NCBI GenBank assembly: GCA_964633225.1
Contig: CAZWFQ010000068.1
Coordinates: forward strand, 1 to 17,559
DNA length: 17,559 nucleotides
DNA from: JAKQIM01 sp964633225
Lineage (GTDB): Bacteria > Chloroflexota > Anaerolineae > Anaerolineales > UBA4823
Direction: 5' to 3'
Of this stretch, positions 6,457 through 15,006 are shown in pieces. The notes beneath the pieces are model-generated. The model ran no database searches. It was given only the letters and a program-made list of their open reading frames with translations, and was not told the DNA's origin. Numbering within the stretch: position 1 is the first letter of the stretch; each line of letters begins with the position of its first letter. The translations under genes were made by a program, and so were the position numbers.

Positions 6457-7818
6457 ATGCAACGATTGCGAAAATACTCCTGGTTGATCATCATCGTCGT
6501 CCTGCTGGCAGTGATATTGAGCCTGCCGCCGGTTTGGTCGCGGGTAACCTATCATTCCCGCGCGGCATATCGGACGGTCTTATACTGGATCAGGCCGCCC
6601 AGTGAAGCGGTATTTGTCCCATCCACGCTGAACGAGGGCACTGAAACTACCCCGCTCCCCGTCCAGATCACAGACACTCCCCTTCCTCAACCCACGCTCG
6701 AGCCGACCACGCCTCCGACGCAATCCACTGAGGCCACCCTTTCGCCAACCGCTACGCCAGCCCCCACGGCCACCCCTACCCCCCTGCCGCCTGCGGCTTT
6801 GCTGACGGGCGTAAAATGCGAACGCCAGTTCATGAACAACTGCGGCCCGGCTACGCTTTCAATGTACCTGTCCTTTTATGACTGGGGCAAAGACCAGATC
6901 GCGGCCCAGGGAGTGCTCCGGCCCAATGACCTGGATGCGAATGTAATGCCTTCTGAATTGGTAGATTTCGTCAACGAGCAAACCGAACAGCGCGCCATCT
7001 GGCGCTATGGCGGTGACCTGCAGACCATCCGCACCCTGGTCAGTGCCGGCTTCCCGGTGATGATTGAGAGAGGCTTTGAACCATATTCTTTAAGAGATGA
7101 GGGCTGGGTGGGCCACTACAACCTGGTGGTCGGCTATGATGATGGCATCGAATCGCTCACTTTCCAGGATTCTTACCTCATGAGCTATCCCCCATGGGGC
7201 GGGGAAATTCCCGTAGAGACTTGGGATACCTTCACCGGATTTGCTTTCTCGTACAGCGACTTGGAGCAGACCTGGCGAGCTTTTAATTCCGTGTTCATTG
7301 TCGTTTACCCACCGGAAAAAGAAAACGAGGTGCTCGACCTGCTCGGACCCCTGGCCAGCGAGGAAGAGGCCTGCCGCATCGCCTATGACCGTGCGGTGGC
7401 AGAAACATCCTCGATGGCGGATATCCGCGATCAGTTCTTTGCCTGGTTCAACGCCGGCACCAGCCTGGTATGCCTGCAAGATTACGCCGCCGCAGCCAGT
7501 GCATACGACACTGCCTACGGTATCTACCCAGATATCCCGTTGGGCGAACGCCCTTACCGCATGCTCTGGTATCAGGAAGGCCCTTACCTTGCCTACTACT
7601 ACTCAGAGCGCTATCAGGATGTTATCAACCTGGCAAGCCAGACCCTGGGATATATGGCCGAACCGGTCTTGGAAGAAAGCTATTACTGGCGGGCGATATC
7701 CTATCATGCGTTGGGTCAAACCAACCTTGCCGCCGCCGATCTACGCACCAGCCTCAAATACCACCCGGGGTTTCCCCCCAGCATAGCTTTGCTTCAAGAG
7801 ATGGGCTTGCTCCCTTAA
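6457..7818 (+). CDS. Membrane-anchored C39-like peptidase with TPR-like C-terminus
   Basis: 453 residues from ATG 6457. The frame stays open to a TTG at 6418, but that lacks a ribosome binding site and would put charged residues before the membrane helix. Residues 8-25 form one hydrophobic segment after basic residues, an uncleaved anchor or signal. A Thr/Pro-rich stalk runs to about residue 112. The peptidase-C39-like domain follows, with catalytic Cys129 in NNCGPATLSM, His220 in GHYNLVVGYDD and Asp238 in FQDSY. From about 305 to the end there are helical repeats rich in Ala and Tyr (DYAAAASAYDTAYGIYP and a later LGQTNLAAADLRTSLKYHPG) that look like TPR units. C39-like domains of this kind occur in many secreted proteins; the substrate is unknown. 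It sits between two other cell-wall enzymes. Confidence 0.82.
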   Translation: MQRLRKYSWLIIIVVLLAVILSLPPVWSRVTYHSRAAYRTVLYWIRPPSEAVFVPSTLNEGTETTPLPVQITDTPLPQPTLEPTTPPTQSTEATLSPTATPAPTATPTPLPPAALLTGVKCERQFMNNCGPATLSMYLSFYDWGKDQIAAQGVLRPNDLDANVMPSELVDFVNEQTEQRAIWRYGGDLQTIRTLVSAGFPVMIERGFEPYSLRDEGWVGHYNLVVGYDDGIESLTFQDSYLMSYPPWGGEIPVETWDTFTGFAFSYSDLEQTWRAFNSVFIVVYPPEKENEVLDLLGPLASEEEACRIAYDRAVAETSSMADIRDQFFAWFNAGTSLVCLQDYAAAASAYDTAYGIYPDIPLGERPYRMLWYQEGPYLAYYYSERYQDVINLASQTLGYMAEPVLEESYYWRAISYHALGQTNLAAADLRTSLKYHPGFPPSIALLQEMGLLP

Positions 7819-7847
7819 AACCCGAATACTTTTAGGAGAAGAAGAAC

Positions 7848-7892
7848 GTGATCTTAACCACCCGTTGTATTTTCCCACGGAGGATCCCATGA
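7848..7892 (+). CDS. Possible 14-residue leader peptide overlapping the L,D-transpeptidase start
   Basis: A GTG at 7848 preceded by AGGAGAAGAAGAAC opens a 14-codon frame (MILTTRCIFPRRIP) whose TGA at 7890-7892 overlaps the ATG at 7889 as ATGA. The ribosome binding site is good and the overlap is the same coupling pattern used elsewhere in this window. It is short enough to arise by chance. Confidence 0.25.
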   Translation: MILTTRCIFPRRIP

Positions 7893-9013
7893 CCCCAACC
7901 ATGGAAAAATCACAACCCTTACCGTTAAAGAAAATATTGGCTAACCGTTGGTTCCCCATCGTCTTATTGGTGATCCCACTGCTCATTGCCCAGGGGGTAA
8001 CCCCGGCCTATAGTTCCTATACGCCTGGCGAAAATTTGCTAGACACGCCCAATCCCTCGCTCACCGCAACTGCCACTGCCACCCGGACTATGGCGCCAAC
8101 CGCCACCCTCACCACCACGCCGACGCCTGCCACCCCAGAAATAAGGATCAAGGTGTCTGGAGAATTGGTCAACCTGCGCACTGGCCCAGGCACTAACTTC
8201 TCAATCGTCCACAAGCTCAATTTTTACGAGCACCTGGTTCTGTTGGGACGGCTGAATGATGATTCTTGGCTGTATGTCAGAACATTTGACGGCTGGGAAG
8301 GTTGGATCAAAACGACATTGGTCAATCTTACTGGGGTTGACGTGAATGACCAGCCAATCGCAACCCCGGCCCCCCCACCCGAAGCCCTGATCACCGTGTC
8401 CAACGGCCCTGTCAACCTGCGCACTGGCCCTGGTATGCACTATGCCAAAGTCCTGCGGCTGGTTTATGGCGACCAACTGGTGTTGTTGGGACGGGTGAAG
8501 GATAACAGTTGGGTTTACGTAGAAGCAGCCGACGGCCAGGAAGGCTGGATCCAAACGATGTACGTCAATCTCGGCCGGGTTAACCTCGGCTACGATTACT
8601 TCCCCGTCGAAACGCCGCCCCCCACTGAGACCTCTACACCTGTCGTCTTGCAAGATGTCGATGGGCATTGGATTGATATCGATCTCAGCGAACAGACACT
8701 GCGGGCCTACGACGGCACCACCCTGATGAACACCTTCCTGGTTTCCACCGGGTTGTATCAATACCCCACGGAAGTCGGCCAGTATCATATCTTTTCCATG
8801 AGACGCTTTGCAGACATGCATGGTAGTGATTATTTCCTACCAGACGTGCCCTATACCATGTACTACTCGGGTGATTTTGCCATTCACGGCACTTATTGGC
8901 ATCACAACTTTGGGACACCGATGAGTCACGGTTGTGTCAATATGGACACCCGGGATGCCGAGTGGTTGTTCAACTTCTCCGCGGTTGGCACGCTGGTGAA
9001 TATCCACCGCTAA
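7889..9013 (+). CDS. L,D-transpeptidase (YkuD) with two SH3 domains
   Basis: 374 residues from ATG 7889, chosen because GGAGG lies five bases upstream; an in-frame TTG at 7865 is less likely. A hydrophobic signal/anchor spans about 23-40, followed by a Thr/Ala/Pro stalk to residue 84. Two bacterial SH3 domains follow at 85-147 and 166-228, each with VNLRTGPG and a later GW(I) segment. They probably hold the enzyme on the wall. The YkuD catalytic domain (260-373) shows HG at 333-334 and MSHGCVNM with His347 and nucleophile Cys349. It would cross-link or anchor peptidoglycan through L,D bonds. It lies 70 bp after the C39-like gene in the same direction, so the two may be co-transcribed. Confidence 0.93.
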   Translation: MTPTMEKSQPLPLKKILANRWFPIVLLVIPLLIAQGVTPAYSSYTPGENLLDTPNPSLTATATATRTMAPTATLTTTPTPATPEIRIKVSGELVNLRTGPGTNFSIVHKLNFYEHLVLLGRLNDDSWLYVRTFDGWEGWIKTTLVNLTGVDVNDQPIATPAPPPEALITVSNGPVNLRTGPGMHYAKVLRLVYGDQLVLLGRVKDNSWVYVEAADGQEGWIQTMYVNLGRVNLGYDYFPVETPPPTETSTPVVLQDVDGHWIDIDLSEQTLRAYDGTTLMNTFLVSTGLYQYPTEVGQYHIFSMRRFADMHGSDYFLPDVPYTMYYSGDFAIHGTYWHHNFGTPMSHGCVNMDTRDAEWLFNFSAVGTLVNIHR

Positions 9014-9070
9014 GGCAAGGCACAAGAACCTGATGCCTGGCTGGAACACCCCGCTTAACCGGTTGACATC

Positions 9071-11416
9071 GTGGAACCATTGATCCTTTTAGCTGGCACT
9101 GTTCTATCGGGTCTCATCTTAGCGGCGCTAGCGCCGCTGCTGCACCGGCGCCTTGCGTCCTATGCGGCTGCGCTAGCGCTCTTTCCGCTCGCCATCTTTA
9201 TCCAGTTGTGTCTCGCCATTCCAGCGCTTGCCGCCGGAGATGCCTGGCAAACGGCAATCCCCTGGGTGCCCAGCCTGGGCTTAAGCCTGGATCTCAGGCT
9301 GGATGGCCTGGGCTTGGTGATGGCCTTGCTCATTTCAGGCATTGGCGCCCTGGTCATCCTCTACGGCAGCGCCTACCTACACGGGCATCCCTTCTTGGGC
9401 CGCTTCTACGCCTGGGTGATCCTGTTCATGACTGCCATGCTGGGGGTGGTGCTGAGCAACAATGCCCTGCTCTTGTTCATCTTTTGGGAGCTGACCAGCA
9501 TCTCTTCGTTCTTCCTGATCGGTTTTGAACACCACAAAGCCAACGCCCGCGCTGCCGCCTGGCAAGCCCTGCTGGTTACCGGCTCAGGCGGGCTGGCTAT
9601 GCTGGCCGGCTTTGCCCTGCTGGCCAAGATCACCGGCTCGTTTGAGATCACCCACTGGATCGAAAGTTCTGCCGCCATCCTCACGCACCCCCTTGCTCCA
9701 GCGGCCTTCTTGCTGGTCCTGATAGGGGCCGCCACCAAATCGGCCCAATTCCCCTTCCACTTCTGGCTGCCCAATGCCATGGAAGCTCCCACCCCGGTCA
9801 GCGCTTACCTGCACTCAGCCACCATGGTCAAGGCCGGCGTGTACCTGCTGGCCAGGCTCTTCCCCGTCTTCGGCGGATTAGCCCTCTGGCCAGTGGTGGT
9901 CACTACCCTCGGACTGATCACCCTGGTCGGCGGAGCCCTGCTGGCCCTGGCACAAACCGACCTGAAACGCCTGCTGGCCTACACCACCATCTCGGCCCTG
10001 GGTTCGATGGTCTTCTTCCTCGGCCTGGGCACCTCGTTGGCAGTCAAAACCGCTGTCGTGGTGTTGATCGCCCACGCCCTATACAAAGGGGCTTTGTTCT
10101 TGGTGGCAGGCAGCGTAGACCATGGCACTGGAACAAGAGATATCACCCTCCTGGGGGGCATTGGGCGCGCCATGCCCTTCACCGCTGCAGCCGCCGGGCT
10201 GGCAGGGCTTTCAATGGCTGGCATCCCCCCCCTGCTGGGCTTCATTGCCAAAGAATTGATGTACGAAACAACCTTAGAATCCGCCCTGCCCGCACTGCTG
10301 ACCGGGCTGCTTTTGGTTGCCAACGTGGGCATGGTGGCTGTGGCAGGATGGGTGGGTTATCAATCATTTTGGGGCAAGCCAGGCCAGGAAGATCTGCATC
10401 CCCACGAAGGTGCCGCCGGGTTATGGCTTCCGCCGCTGCTCCTGGCCGCATTGAGCCTGCTGCTGGGGGCCTTTCCACAGTTGGCCGGAAAGTGGCTGGT
10501 GGCACCTGCTGCCCAGGCCATCTGGCAGGCGCCCATATCCGTCAAGCTGTCCATCTGGCATGGGCTCACCCCCATGCTCGGCCTCAGCCTGCTGACACTG
10601 CTGCTGGGCCTTGGCCTGTCGGCCGCCAGGCGCCGCCTCCAGCCCGGCATCGCCCGCTTCTGGCATGCCCTGGCCAGGTTTAGCCCCGCAGCCATCTACC
10701 CGCGCAGCTTGCACGCTGTTCTTTCCTTCGCTGCCTGGCAGACCAACCTGCTGCAAAGCGGCTATTTACGCCTTTACGTCAGTTCGATCGTCTTGTTCAC
10801 GGTCGGGCTGGCCATCTTTACCATGGCTACGCAATCGATCCGGTTTTCTGTTCCAGTCATCAGCCTGCCGCGTTTCTACGATGTCGTCCTGATCGGCATC
10901 ATCCTCACGGCTGCCGTCCTGGTCACCCGCGCCCGCTCTCGCCTGGCAACCATAGCCCTGCTGGGGTCAATCGGCTTCAGCATTGCTGTCATCTTCTTGC
11001 TCTATGGCGCACCCGACCTGGCCATGGTGCAGTTTGCCATCGAGACCCTGACCGTGATCTTATTTGTATTGGTGCTCTACCGCCTGCCAAAGTTCAAACA
11101 GCTCAGCAGCCGCAGCGCCAAGGTCACCGATATGCTGGTGGCGCTGATGGGCGGGGTATTGATGACTGCGCTGATGTTGATCGTTTCAACGCACAATTCT
11201 GACGCCCACCTGGCCCGCTATTTTGTCGAAAATAGTCTGCCGCTGGCTAACGGGCGCAACATTGTCAACGTAATCCTGGTGGATTTCCGCGGCTTCGACA
11301 CCCTGGGAGAGATTACCGTGTTGGCGGTTGCCGCCCTGGGTGTTTTCAGCCTGATCAAGCTGACTGCCAGCGGAAGAAAAAAGCGCCAGGTGCCGCTTAC
11401 CAAGGGGAAACAATAA
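9071..11416 (+). CDS. mrpA: Mrp Na+/H+ antiporter subunit A
   Basis: 781 residues, the usual size of MrpA/MnhA. MrpA is a NuoL-like membrane subunit of the multi-protein cation/proton antiporter. Visible motifs include FIFWELTSISSFF with Glu140, KSAQFPFHFWLPNAMEAPTPVSAYLHSATMVKAG (Lys223, His230, His248, Lys254), and the C-terminal MrpA-specific part with LLYGAPDLAMVQFAIETL and DFRGFDTLGEITVLAVAALG. These correspond to proton-channel residues shared with respiratory complex I. The start is GTG 9071; an in-frame stop at 9056-9058 excludes longer forms, and no clear ribosome binding site precedes it. The TAA overlaps the mrpB ATG by one base (TAATG). It is the first gene of a full seven-gene set. 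Confidence 0.95.
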   Translation: MEPLILLAGTVLSGLILAALAPLLHRRLASYAAALALFPLAIFIQLCLAIPALAAGDAWQTAIPWVPSLGLSLDLRLDGLGLVMALLISGIGALVILYGSAYLHGHPFLGRFYAWVILFMTAMLGVVLSNNALLLFIFWELTSISSFFLIGFEHHKANARAAAWQALLVTGSGGLAMLAGFALLAKITGSFEITHWIESSAAILTHPLAPAAFLLVLIGAATKSAQFPFHFWLPNAMEAPTPVSAYLHSATMVKAGVYLLARLFPVFGGLALWPVVVTTLGLITLVGGALLALAQTDLKRLLAYTTISALGSMVFFLGLGTSLAVKTAVVVLIAHALYKGALFLVAGSVDHGTGTRDITLLGGIGRAMPFTAAAAGLAGLSMAGIPPLLGFIAKELMYETTLESALPALLTGLLLVANVGMVAVAGWVGYQSFWGKPGQEDLHPHEGAAGLWLPPLLLAALSLLLGAFPQLAGKWLVAPAAQAIWQAPISVKLSIWHGLTPMLGLSLLTLLLGLGLSAARRRLQPGIARFWHALARFSPAAIYPRSLHAVLSFAAWQTNLLQSGYLRLYVSSIVLFTVGLAIFTMATQSIRFSVPVISLPRFYDVVLIGIILTAAVLVTRARSRLATIALLGSIGFSIAVIFLLYGAPDLAMVQFAIETLTVILFVLVLYRLPKFKQLSSRSAKVTDMLVALMGGVLMTALMLIVSTHNSDAHLARYFVENSLPLANGRNIVNVILVDFRGFDTLGEITVLAVAALGVFSLIKLTASGRKKRQVPLTKGKQ

Positions 11417-11826
11417 TGCAGCGCTCCATCCTGCTCTCGATTGCAGCCCGTTACCTGATGCCCTTGATGCTGGTCTTCTCGGTCTTCCTGCTCATCCGCG
11501 GCCACAACGAGGTTGGCGGCGGCTTTGTCGGCGGGCTGGTGGCCACCAGCGCGCTGATGCTGTATGCCATTGCCCTTTCTCCGGCTGCCTTGCGCAAACT
11601 GCTGCCCGTCGAGCCGCGCCTGCTGGTGAGCATCGGGCTGCTTTCTGCCCTGCTCAGCGGGGTGATCCCCATGCTGGCAGGCAAACCATTCATGACCGGG
11701 CTGTGGATGAAGTCTCCCATTCCCGTGATTGGCAAGATCGGCACGCCCATCTTGTTCGATACTGGCGTCTACCTGGTGGTCATTGGTGTGGTGGTATGGA
11801 TCCTGTTGACCCTGGCGGAGGAATGA
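11416..11826 (+). CDS. mrpB: Mrp Na+/H+ antiporter subunit B
   Basis: 136 residues with four hydrophobic helices. The conserved MnhB segment is GHNEVGGGFVGGLVATSALML near residues 29-49, followed by a typical second half with GIPMLAGKPFMTG-like sequence and a C-terminal helix. MrpB is a small integral subunit of the Mrp complex needed for assembly. Its ATG overlaps the mrpA stop by one base, and its TGA is one base before the mrpC ATG. Confidence 0.95.
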   Translation: MQRSILLSIAARYLMPLMLVFSVFLLIRGHNEVGGGFVGGLVATSALMLYAIALSPAALRKLLPVEPRLLVSIGLLSALLSGVIPMLAGKPFMTGLWMKSPIPVIGKIGTPILFDTGVYLVVIGVVVWILLTLAEE

Positions 11827-11827
11827 A

Positions 11828-12229
11828 ATGGTATTGTTGTTAGCCATCACAGCGGGTGTGCTCTTTGCCTGCGCCATTTACATGATCCTGCGCCGCAGCC
11901 TGATGAAAACCCTGGTTGGCTTGCTGCTGATCAGTTATGCCGTCAACCTGCTGCTCTTTAATTCAGCCGATCTGGTCCCTGCCCGCCCCGCCCTGGTAGC
12001 AGCAGACAGCCTGCTGCCCCCCGCCATTTATGCCGACCCCGTGCCCCAGGCCCTCATCCTGACCGCCATCGTCATCAGCTTTGGTCTCACAGCCTTTGCC
12101 GTCGTTTTGATGCGCCAGGTTTACGGCACATTGGGAACTGATGACCTGGACGAGATGCGCTGTACCGACGTGCCCTGCCAGGAAGTTGACATTGCCAGCG
12201 AAGAAGAACTGCTGGAGGAGCCGCTGTGA
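11828..12229 (+). CDS. mrpC: Mrp Na+/H+ antiporter subunit C (NuoK-like)
   Basis: 133 residues, three transmembrane helices, with the NuoK-like pattern of small membrane subunits: an ILRRSLMKTLVGLLLISYAVNLLLF stretch and a third helix reading DPVPQALILTAIVISFGLTA. The DPxPQALxLTAIVI segment is characteristic of MrpC/MnhC. GGAGG precedes the ATG. The protein has a charged C-terminal tail after the last helix (GTDDLDEMRCTDVPC...EEELLEEPL) with two cysteines, somewhat longer than typical MrpC proteins of about 113 residues. The TGA overlaps the GTG start of mrpD. Confidence 0.95.
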   Translation: MVLLLAITAGVLFACAIYMILRRSLMKTLVGLLLISYAVNLLLFNSADLVPARPALVAADSLLPPAIYADPVPQALILTAIVISFGLTAFAVVLMRQVYGTLGTDDLDEMRCTDVPCQEVDIASEEELLEEPL

Positions 12230-13710
12230 TCGCCTTACCGATCTTGCTGCCGCTCCTTTTTGGCATCTTGAGCCTGTTTGCCTGGCAGTCAGTGCGCTGG
12301 CAAAAAACGCTCAGCCTGCTTGGGGCCACTGCCCAACTGGGTGCTGCGCTCTGGCTGCTGGTCACCGTACAGCAAAACGGCATCCAGCATCTGCAAGTAG
12401 GCAGTTGGCCGGCCCCGTTCGGCATCGTGATGGCGGTAGACCTGTTCAGCGCCATCATGGTGACAGTTGCCGCGGTCGTGGCCCTGGTGATTGCAGCCTA
12501 CAGCCAGGCCGCCATAGACCCGCCCCGGGTGCAGTTTGGCTATTACCCGCTCTTCTTCTTCCTGCTGATGGGCGTCAACGGCGCCTTCATCACCGGCGAC
12601 TTGTTCAACCTGTACGTGTGGTTTGAGGTCATGCTGATGAGCTCCTTCGTCATGCTCGCCCTGGGCGGCGAGCGCCCCCAAATCGAAGGCGCCATCAAAT
12701 ACGTGATCCTCAACTTGCTTTCTTCCACCATCTTTCTCTCAGCGGTGGGCCTGCTTTACAACCTGGGCGGCACCCTCAACATGGCCGACCTGGCCCTGCG
12801 CCTGCCCAGGCTTGAGGTTGGCAGCCAGGTCACCCTCATCGCCATGCTCTTCCTGGTGGCCTTTGGGATCAAATCTGCCATCTTCCCCCTCTTCTTCTGG
12901 CTCCCGGCCTCGTATCACACCCCGCCGGTCACCATCACGGCCCTCTTCTCAGGGCTGCTGACCAAAGTGGGTGTCTACGCCCTCTTCCGGGTGTTTACCC
13001 TGCTCTTTGTCCAAGACACCGCCTACACCCACACCATCATCCTGGTGATTGCTGGCTTCACCATGGTCACGGGCGTCTTTGGGGCCGCCGCCCAAATGGA
13101 CCTGCGCCGCCTGCTTTCTTTCCACATCATCAGCCAGATTGGCTACCTGCTGATGAGCCTGGGCTTGTTCAGCCAACCAGCCCTGGCGGCTGGCATCTAC
13201 TTCATGGTGCACGTCATCCTGGCCAAGACTTCGCTCTTCTTGGTGGCGGGCATTGTAGAGAAGATGGATGGCTCTTTCAACCTGAAAGAACTGGGCGGCA
13301 TTTACAGCACTCGCTTTGGCGTGGCACTGCTCTTCTTACTGCCGGGCCTCTCCCTGGCCGGTCTGCCGCCCCTCTCTGGCTTCTTTGCCAAGCTGGCTCT
13401 GGTGGTGGCTGGCTTTGAGCTGCAGCAGTATCCCATCGTCGCCGCCGGCCTGGCCGTCAGCCTGATGACCCTTTACTCAATGACCAAGATCTGGAACGAA
13501 GCCTTCTGGAAAGAACCCCAAGACCTGGCCCACCGCCCGCCGCACAAGCCCATCTCAGCCTGGTTGTGGGTTCCCACGGCCACCCTGGTGCTGCTATCGC
13601 TGTTGGCTGGTATCCTGGCAGAACCGCTGCTGAACCTGGCAAACCAGGCTGCCGCTCAACTCGCTGACCCATCCATCTATATCCAGGCCGTATTAGGAAC
13701 CGTGCCATGA
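12226..13710 (+). CDS. mrpD: Mrp Na+/H+ antiporter subunit D (NuoN-like)
   Basis: 494 residues with about fourteen membrane helices, homologous to NuoM/NuoN proton-pumping subunits. Key residues seen are Glu134 in NLYVWFEVMLMSSF, Lys216 in FGIKSAIFPLFFWLPASYHTPP and Lys247 in LLTKVGVYALFR, with a later HVILAKTSLFLVAG segment. The start is GTG 12226, five bases after GGAGGAG, overlapping the mrpC stop as GTGA. With MrpA it forms the main ion-translocating core of the complex. The stop overlaps the mrpE ATG (ATGA). Confidence 0.95.
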   Translation: MIALPILLPLLFGILSLFAWQSVRWQKTLSLLGATAQLGAALWLLVTVQQNGIQHLQVGSWPAPFGIVMAVDLFSAIMVTVAAVVALVIAAYSQAAIDPPRVQFGYYPLFFFLLMGVNGAFITGDLFNLYVWFEVMLMSSFVMLALGGERPQIEGAIKYVILNLLSSTIFLSAVGLLYNLGGTLNMADLALRLPRLEVGSQVTLIAMLFLVAFGIKSAIFPLFFWLPASYHTPPVTITALFSGLLTKVGVYALFRVFTLLFVQDTAYTHTIILVIAGFTMVTGVFGAAAQMDLRRLLSFHIISQIGYLLMSLGLFSQPALAAGIYFMVHVILAKTSLFLVAGIVEKMDGSFNLKELGGIYSTRFGVALLFLLPGLSLAGLPPLSGFFAKLALVVAGFELQQYPIVAAGLAVSLMTLYSMTKIWNEAFWKEPQDLAHRPPHKPISAWLWVPTATLVLLSLLAGILAEPLLNLANQAAAQLADPSIYIQAVLGTVP

Positions 13711-14183
13711 GCCTGCTCTTGCTGAACATCCTGTTAGCCATCGCCTGGGCCGCCCTGACCGGCAGTTTCCGTCCGGTGGATCTGCTCTTTGGCTTTGGGC
13801 TGGGCTACCTGGTCTTATGGCTCGTTACCCGGGCAGGCCAACCACCCAAATACTTCCGCCAGATTCCGCTGGTGCTGGGGTTGCTAGGGGTTTTCCTGGT
13901 AGACCTGCTGCGCTCCAATATTCGCATGGCTGCTCTGATCCTCTCACCGCGCATGAAGCTGCGCCCGGCCGTGATGGCCGTGCCGCTGATCTTGAAATCC
14001 GAGAGCGCCATCGTCATATTCTCCAATCTGCTCACCCTCACCCCCGGCACGCTCAGCCTGGATATTTCTACCGACCAGCGCACGCTCTTCGTTCACACCG
14101 TCTACCTGGAAAATCCCGAACAATTCAAACAGCAGTTAATCACCGGCTATGAACGGCGCCTGAAGGAGTTGTTTGAGGCATGA
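13707..14183 (+). CDS. mrpE: Mrp Na+/H+ antiporter subunit E
   Basis: 158 residues. Two N-terminal hydrophobic helices, a third around residues 50-65 (LVLGLLGVFLVDLLRSN), then a soluble C-terminal part containing LTLTPGTLSLDI and VHTVYLENPEQF. The segment SANIRMA-like (here LLRSNIRMA) and TLTPGTLSLDI are standard in MrpE/MnhE. MrpE is needed for full antiport activity and complex stability in characterised systems. It overlaps mrpD before it and mrpF after it by ATGA. Confidence 0.95.
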   Translation: MSLLLLNILLAIAWAALTGSFRPVDLLFGFGLGYLVLWLVTRAGQPPKYFRQIPLVLGLLGVFLVDLLRSNIRMAALILSPRMKLRPAVMAVPLILKSESAIVIFSNLLTLTPGTLSLDISTDQRTLFVHTVYLENPEQFKQQLITGYERRLKELFEA

Positions 14184-14440
14184 ATGAGCTGATCTGGAAT
14201 ATCATCCTGCTCGTCTTATCCGCCGGTCTGATCTTTACCTTCATCCGCCTGGTGCGCGGCCCCTACCTGCCTGATCGGGTGATTGCGCTGGACCTGATCA
14301 GCATCTTGGCATTGGGTTTCATCGTGGTCTATGCAGTGCGTTTTAACCAACCGAGCTTCCTGGATGTGGCCATCATCCTGGCGATGATCTCTTTCTTGGG
14401 CACGGTGGCATTTGCATATTATCTAGAAAGGAGATGGTGA
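14180..14440 (+). CDS. mrpF: Mrp Na+/H+ antiporter subunit F
   Basis: 86 residues with three membrane helices. The family signature LVRGPYLPDRVIALDLIS occurs at about residues 24-41, containing the conserved Asp in PDRVIALD. MrpF is a small integral subunit. ATG 14180 overlaps the mrpE stop (ATGA). Confidence 0.95.
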   Translation: MNELIWNIILLVLSAGLIFTFIRLVRGPYLPDRVIALDLISILALGFIVVYAVRFNQPSFLDVAIILAMISFLGTVAFAYYLERRW

Positions 14441-14865
14441 TGCTGCGCGATGCACTCGTAATGGTGCTGATCTTCGGCGGCGCCTTCTTCATGGCCCTGG
14501 CTGGCCTGGGGATGCTGCGCATGCCGGACCTTTTTTTGCGCATGTCATCCTCTGCCAAGGCAGGCACGCTGGGAGCAGGGCTGATCTTGTTGGGTGCGGC
14601 GATCCATTTCGATGACTTCAGCATCTACACTCGCTCCTTTGCCATCATCATCTTTCTACTGCTCACTGCGCCAGTAGCCGCCCACATGATCGGCCGAGCT
14701 GCCTACTTTGACGGGGTGCCTCTATGGAAGGGTACGGTGCAAGATGATCTGCGAGGCCATTACCGGGCATCCACCCATGCCTTAGAGACCACCACAATCC
14801 CAGAGAACGACAGGCCGCTCACCGATTCAGAGGCCGCCCCCGAAAAAGACGACTTTGACCGCTGA
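14440..14865 (+). CDS. mrpG: Mrp Na+/H+ antiporter subunit G
   Basis: 141 residues from ATG 14440, which overlaps the mrpF stop as TGATG. AAAGGAG lies six bases upstream of this ATG. An in-frame ATG at 14434 abuts the same ribosome binding site with no spacing and is therefore less likely. Three membrane helices are visible. The conserved MnhG motif reads LGMLRMPDLFLRMSSSAKAGTLG. The tail after the last helix is polar and rich in Asp/Glu. It is the last gene of the operon; no clear intrinsic terminator follows. Confidence 0.93.
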   Translation: MLRDALVMVLIFGGAFFMALAGLGMLRMPDLFLRMSSSAKAGTLGAGLILLGAAIHFDDFSIYTRSFAIIIFLLLTAPVAAHMIGRAAYFDGVPLWKGTVQDDLRGHYRASTHALETTTIPENDRPLTDSEAAPEKDDFDR

Positions 14866-14940
14866 GCATACGCTCGCCAACCATATCCTAAAATCGTCGG
14901 AGCAAACATAGGTTGATGGCTGGCTTTTACCCGCTTGCAT

Positions 14941-14946
14941 TATAAT
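14941..14946 (+). promoter_or_regulatory. -10 box for the CBS-domain gene
   Basis: A perfect TATAAT in the 141 bp gap after mrpG. TTGATG occurs at 14913-14918 but at a spacing of 22, so the -35 element is uncertain. The transcript would start near 14953, about 55 bases before the ATG at 15007. Confidence 0.45.
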
Positions 14947-15006
14947 TAAGGGATACACGCTTAATAAGGCCCACACACAACATACCCAAGTTGAAGGAGT
15001 AGCTAG

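Noticed and set aside
9063..9068. TTGACA just before mrpA as a -35 box
   Set aside because: No acceptable -10 box occurs 16-18 bases downstream, and a promoter there would start transcription inside mrpA.
14434..14439. ATG 14434 as the mrpG start
   Set aside because: It directly abuts the AAAGGAG site with no spacer. ATG 14440 has a proper six-base gap and a TGATG overlap.
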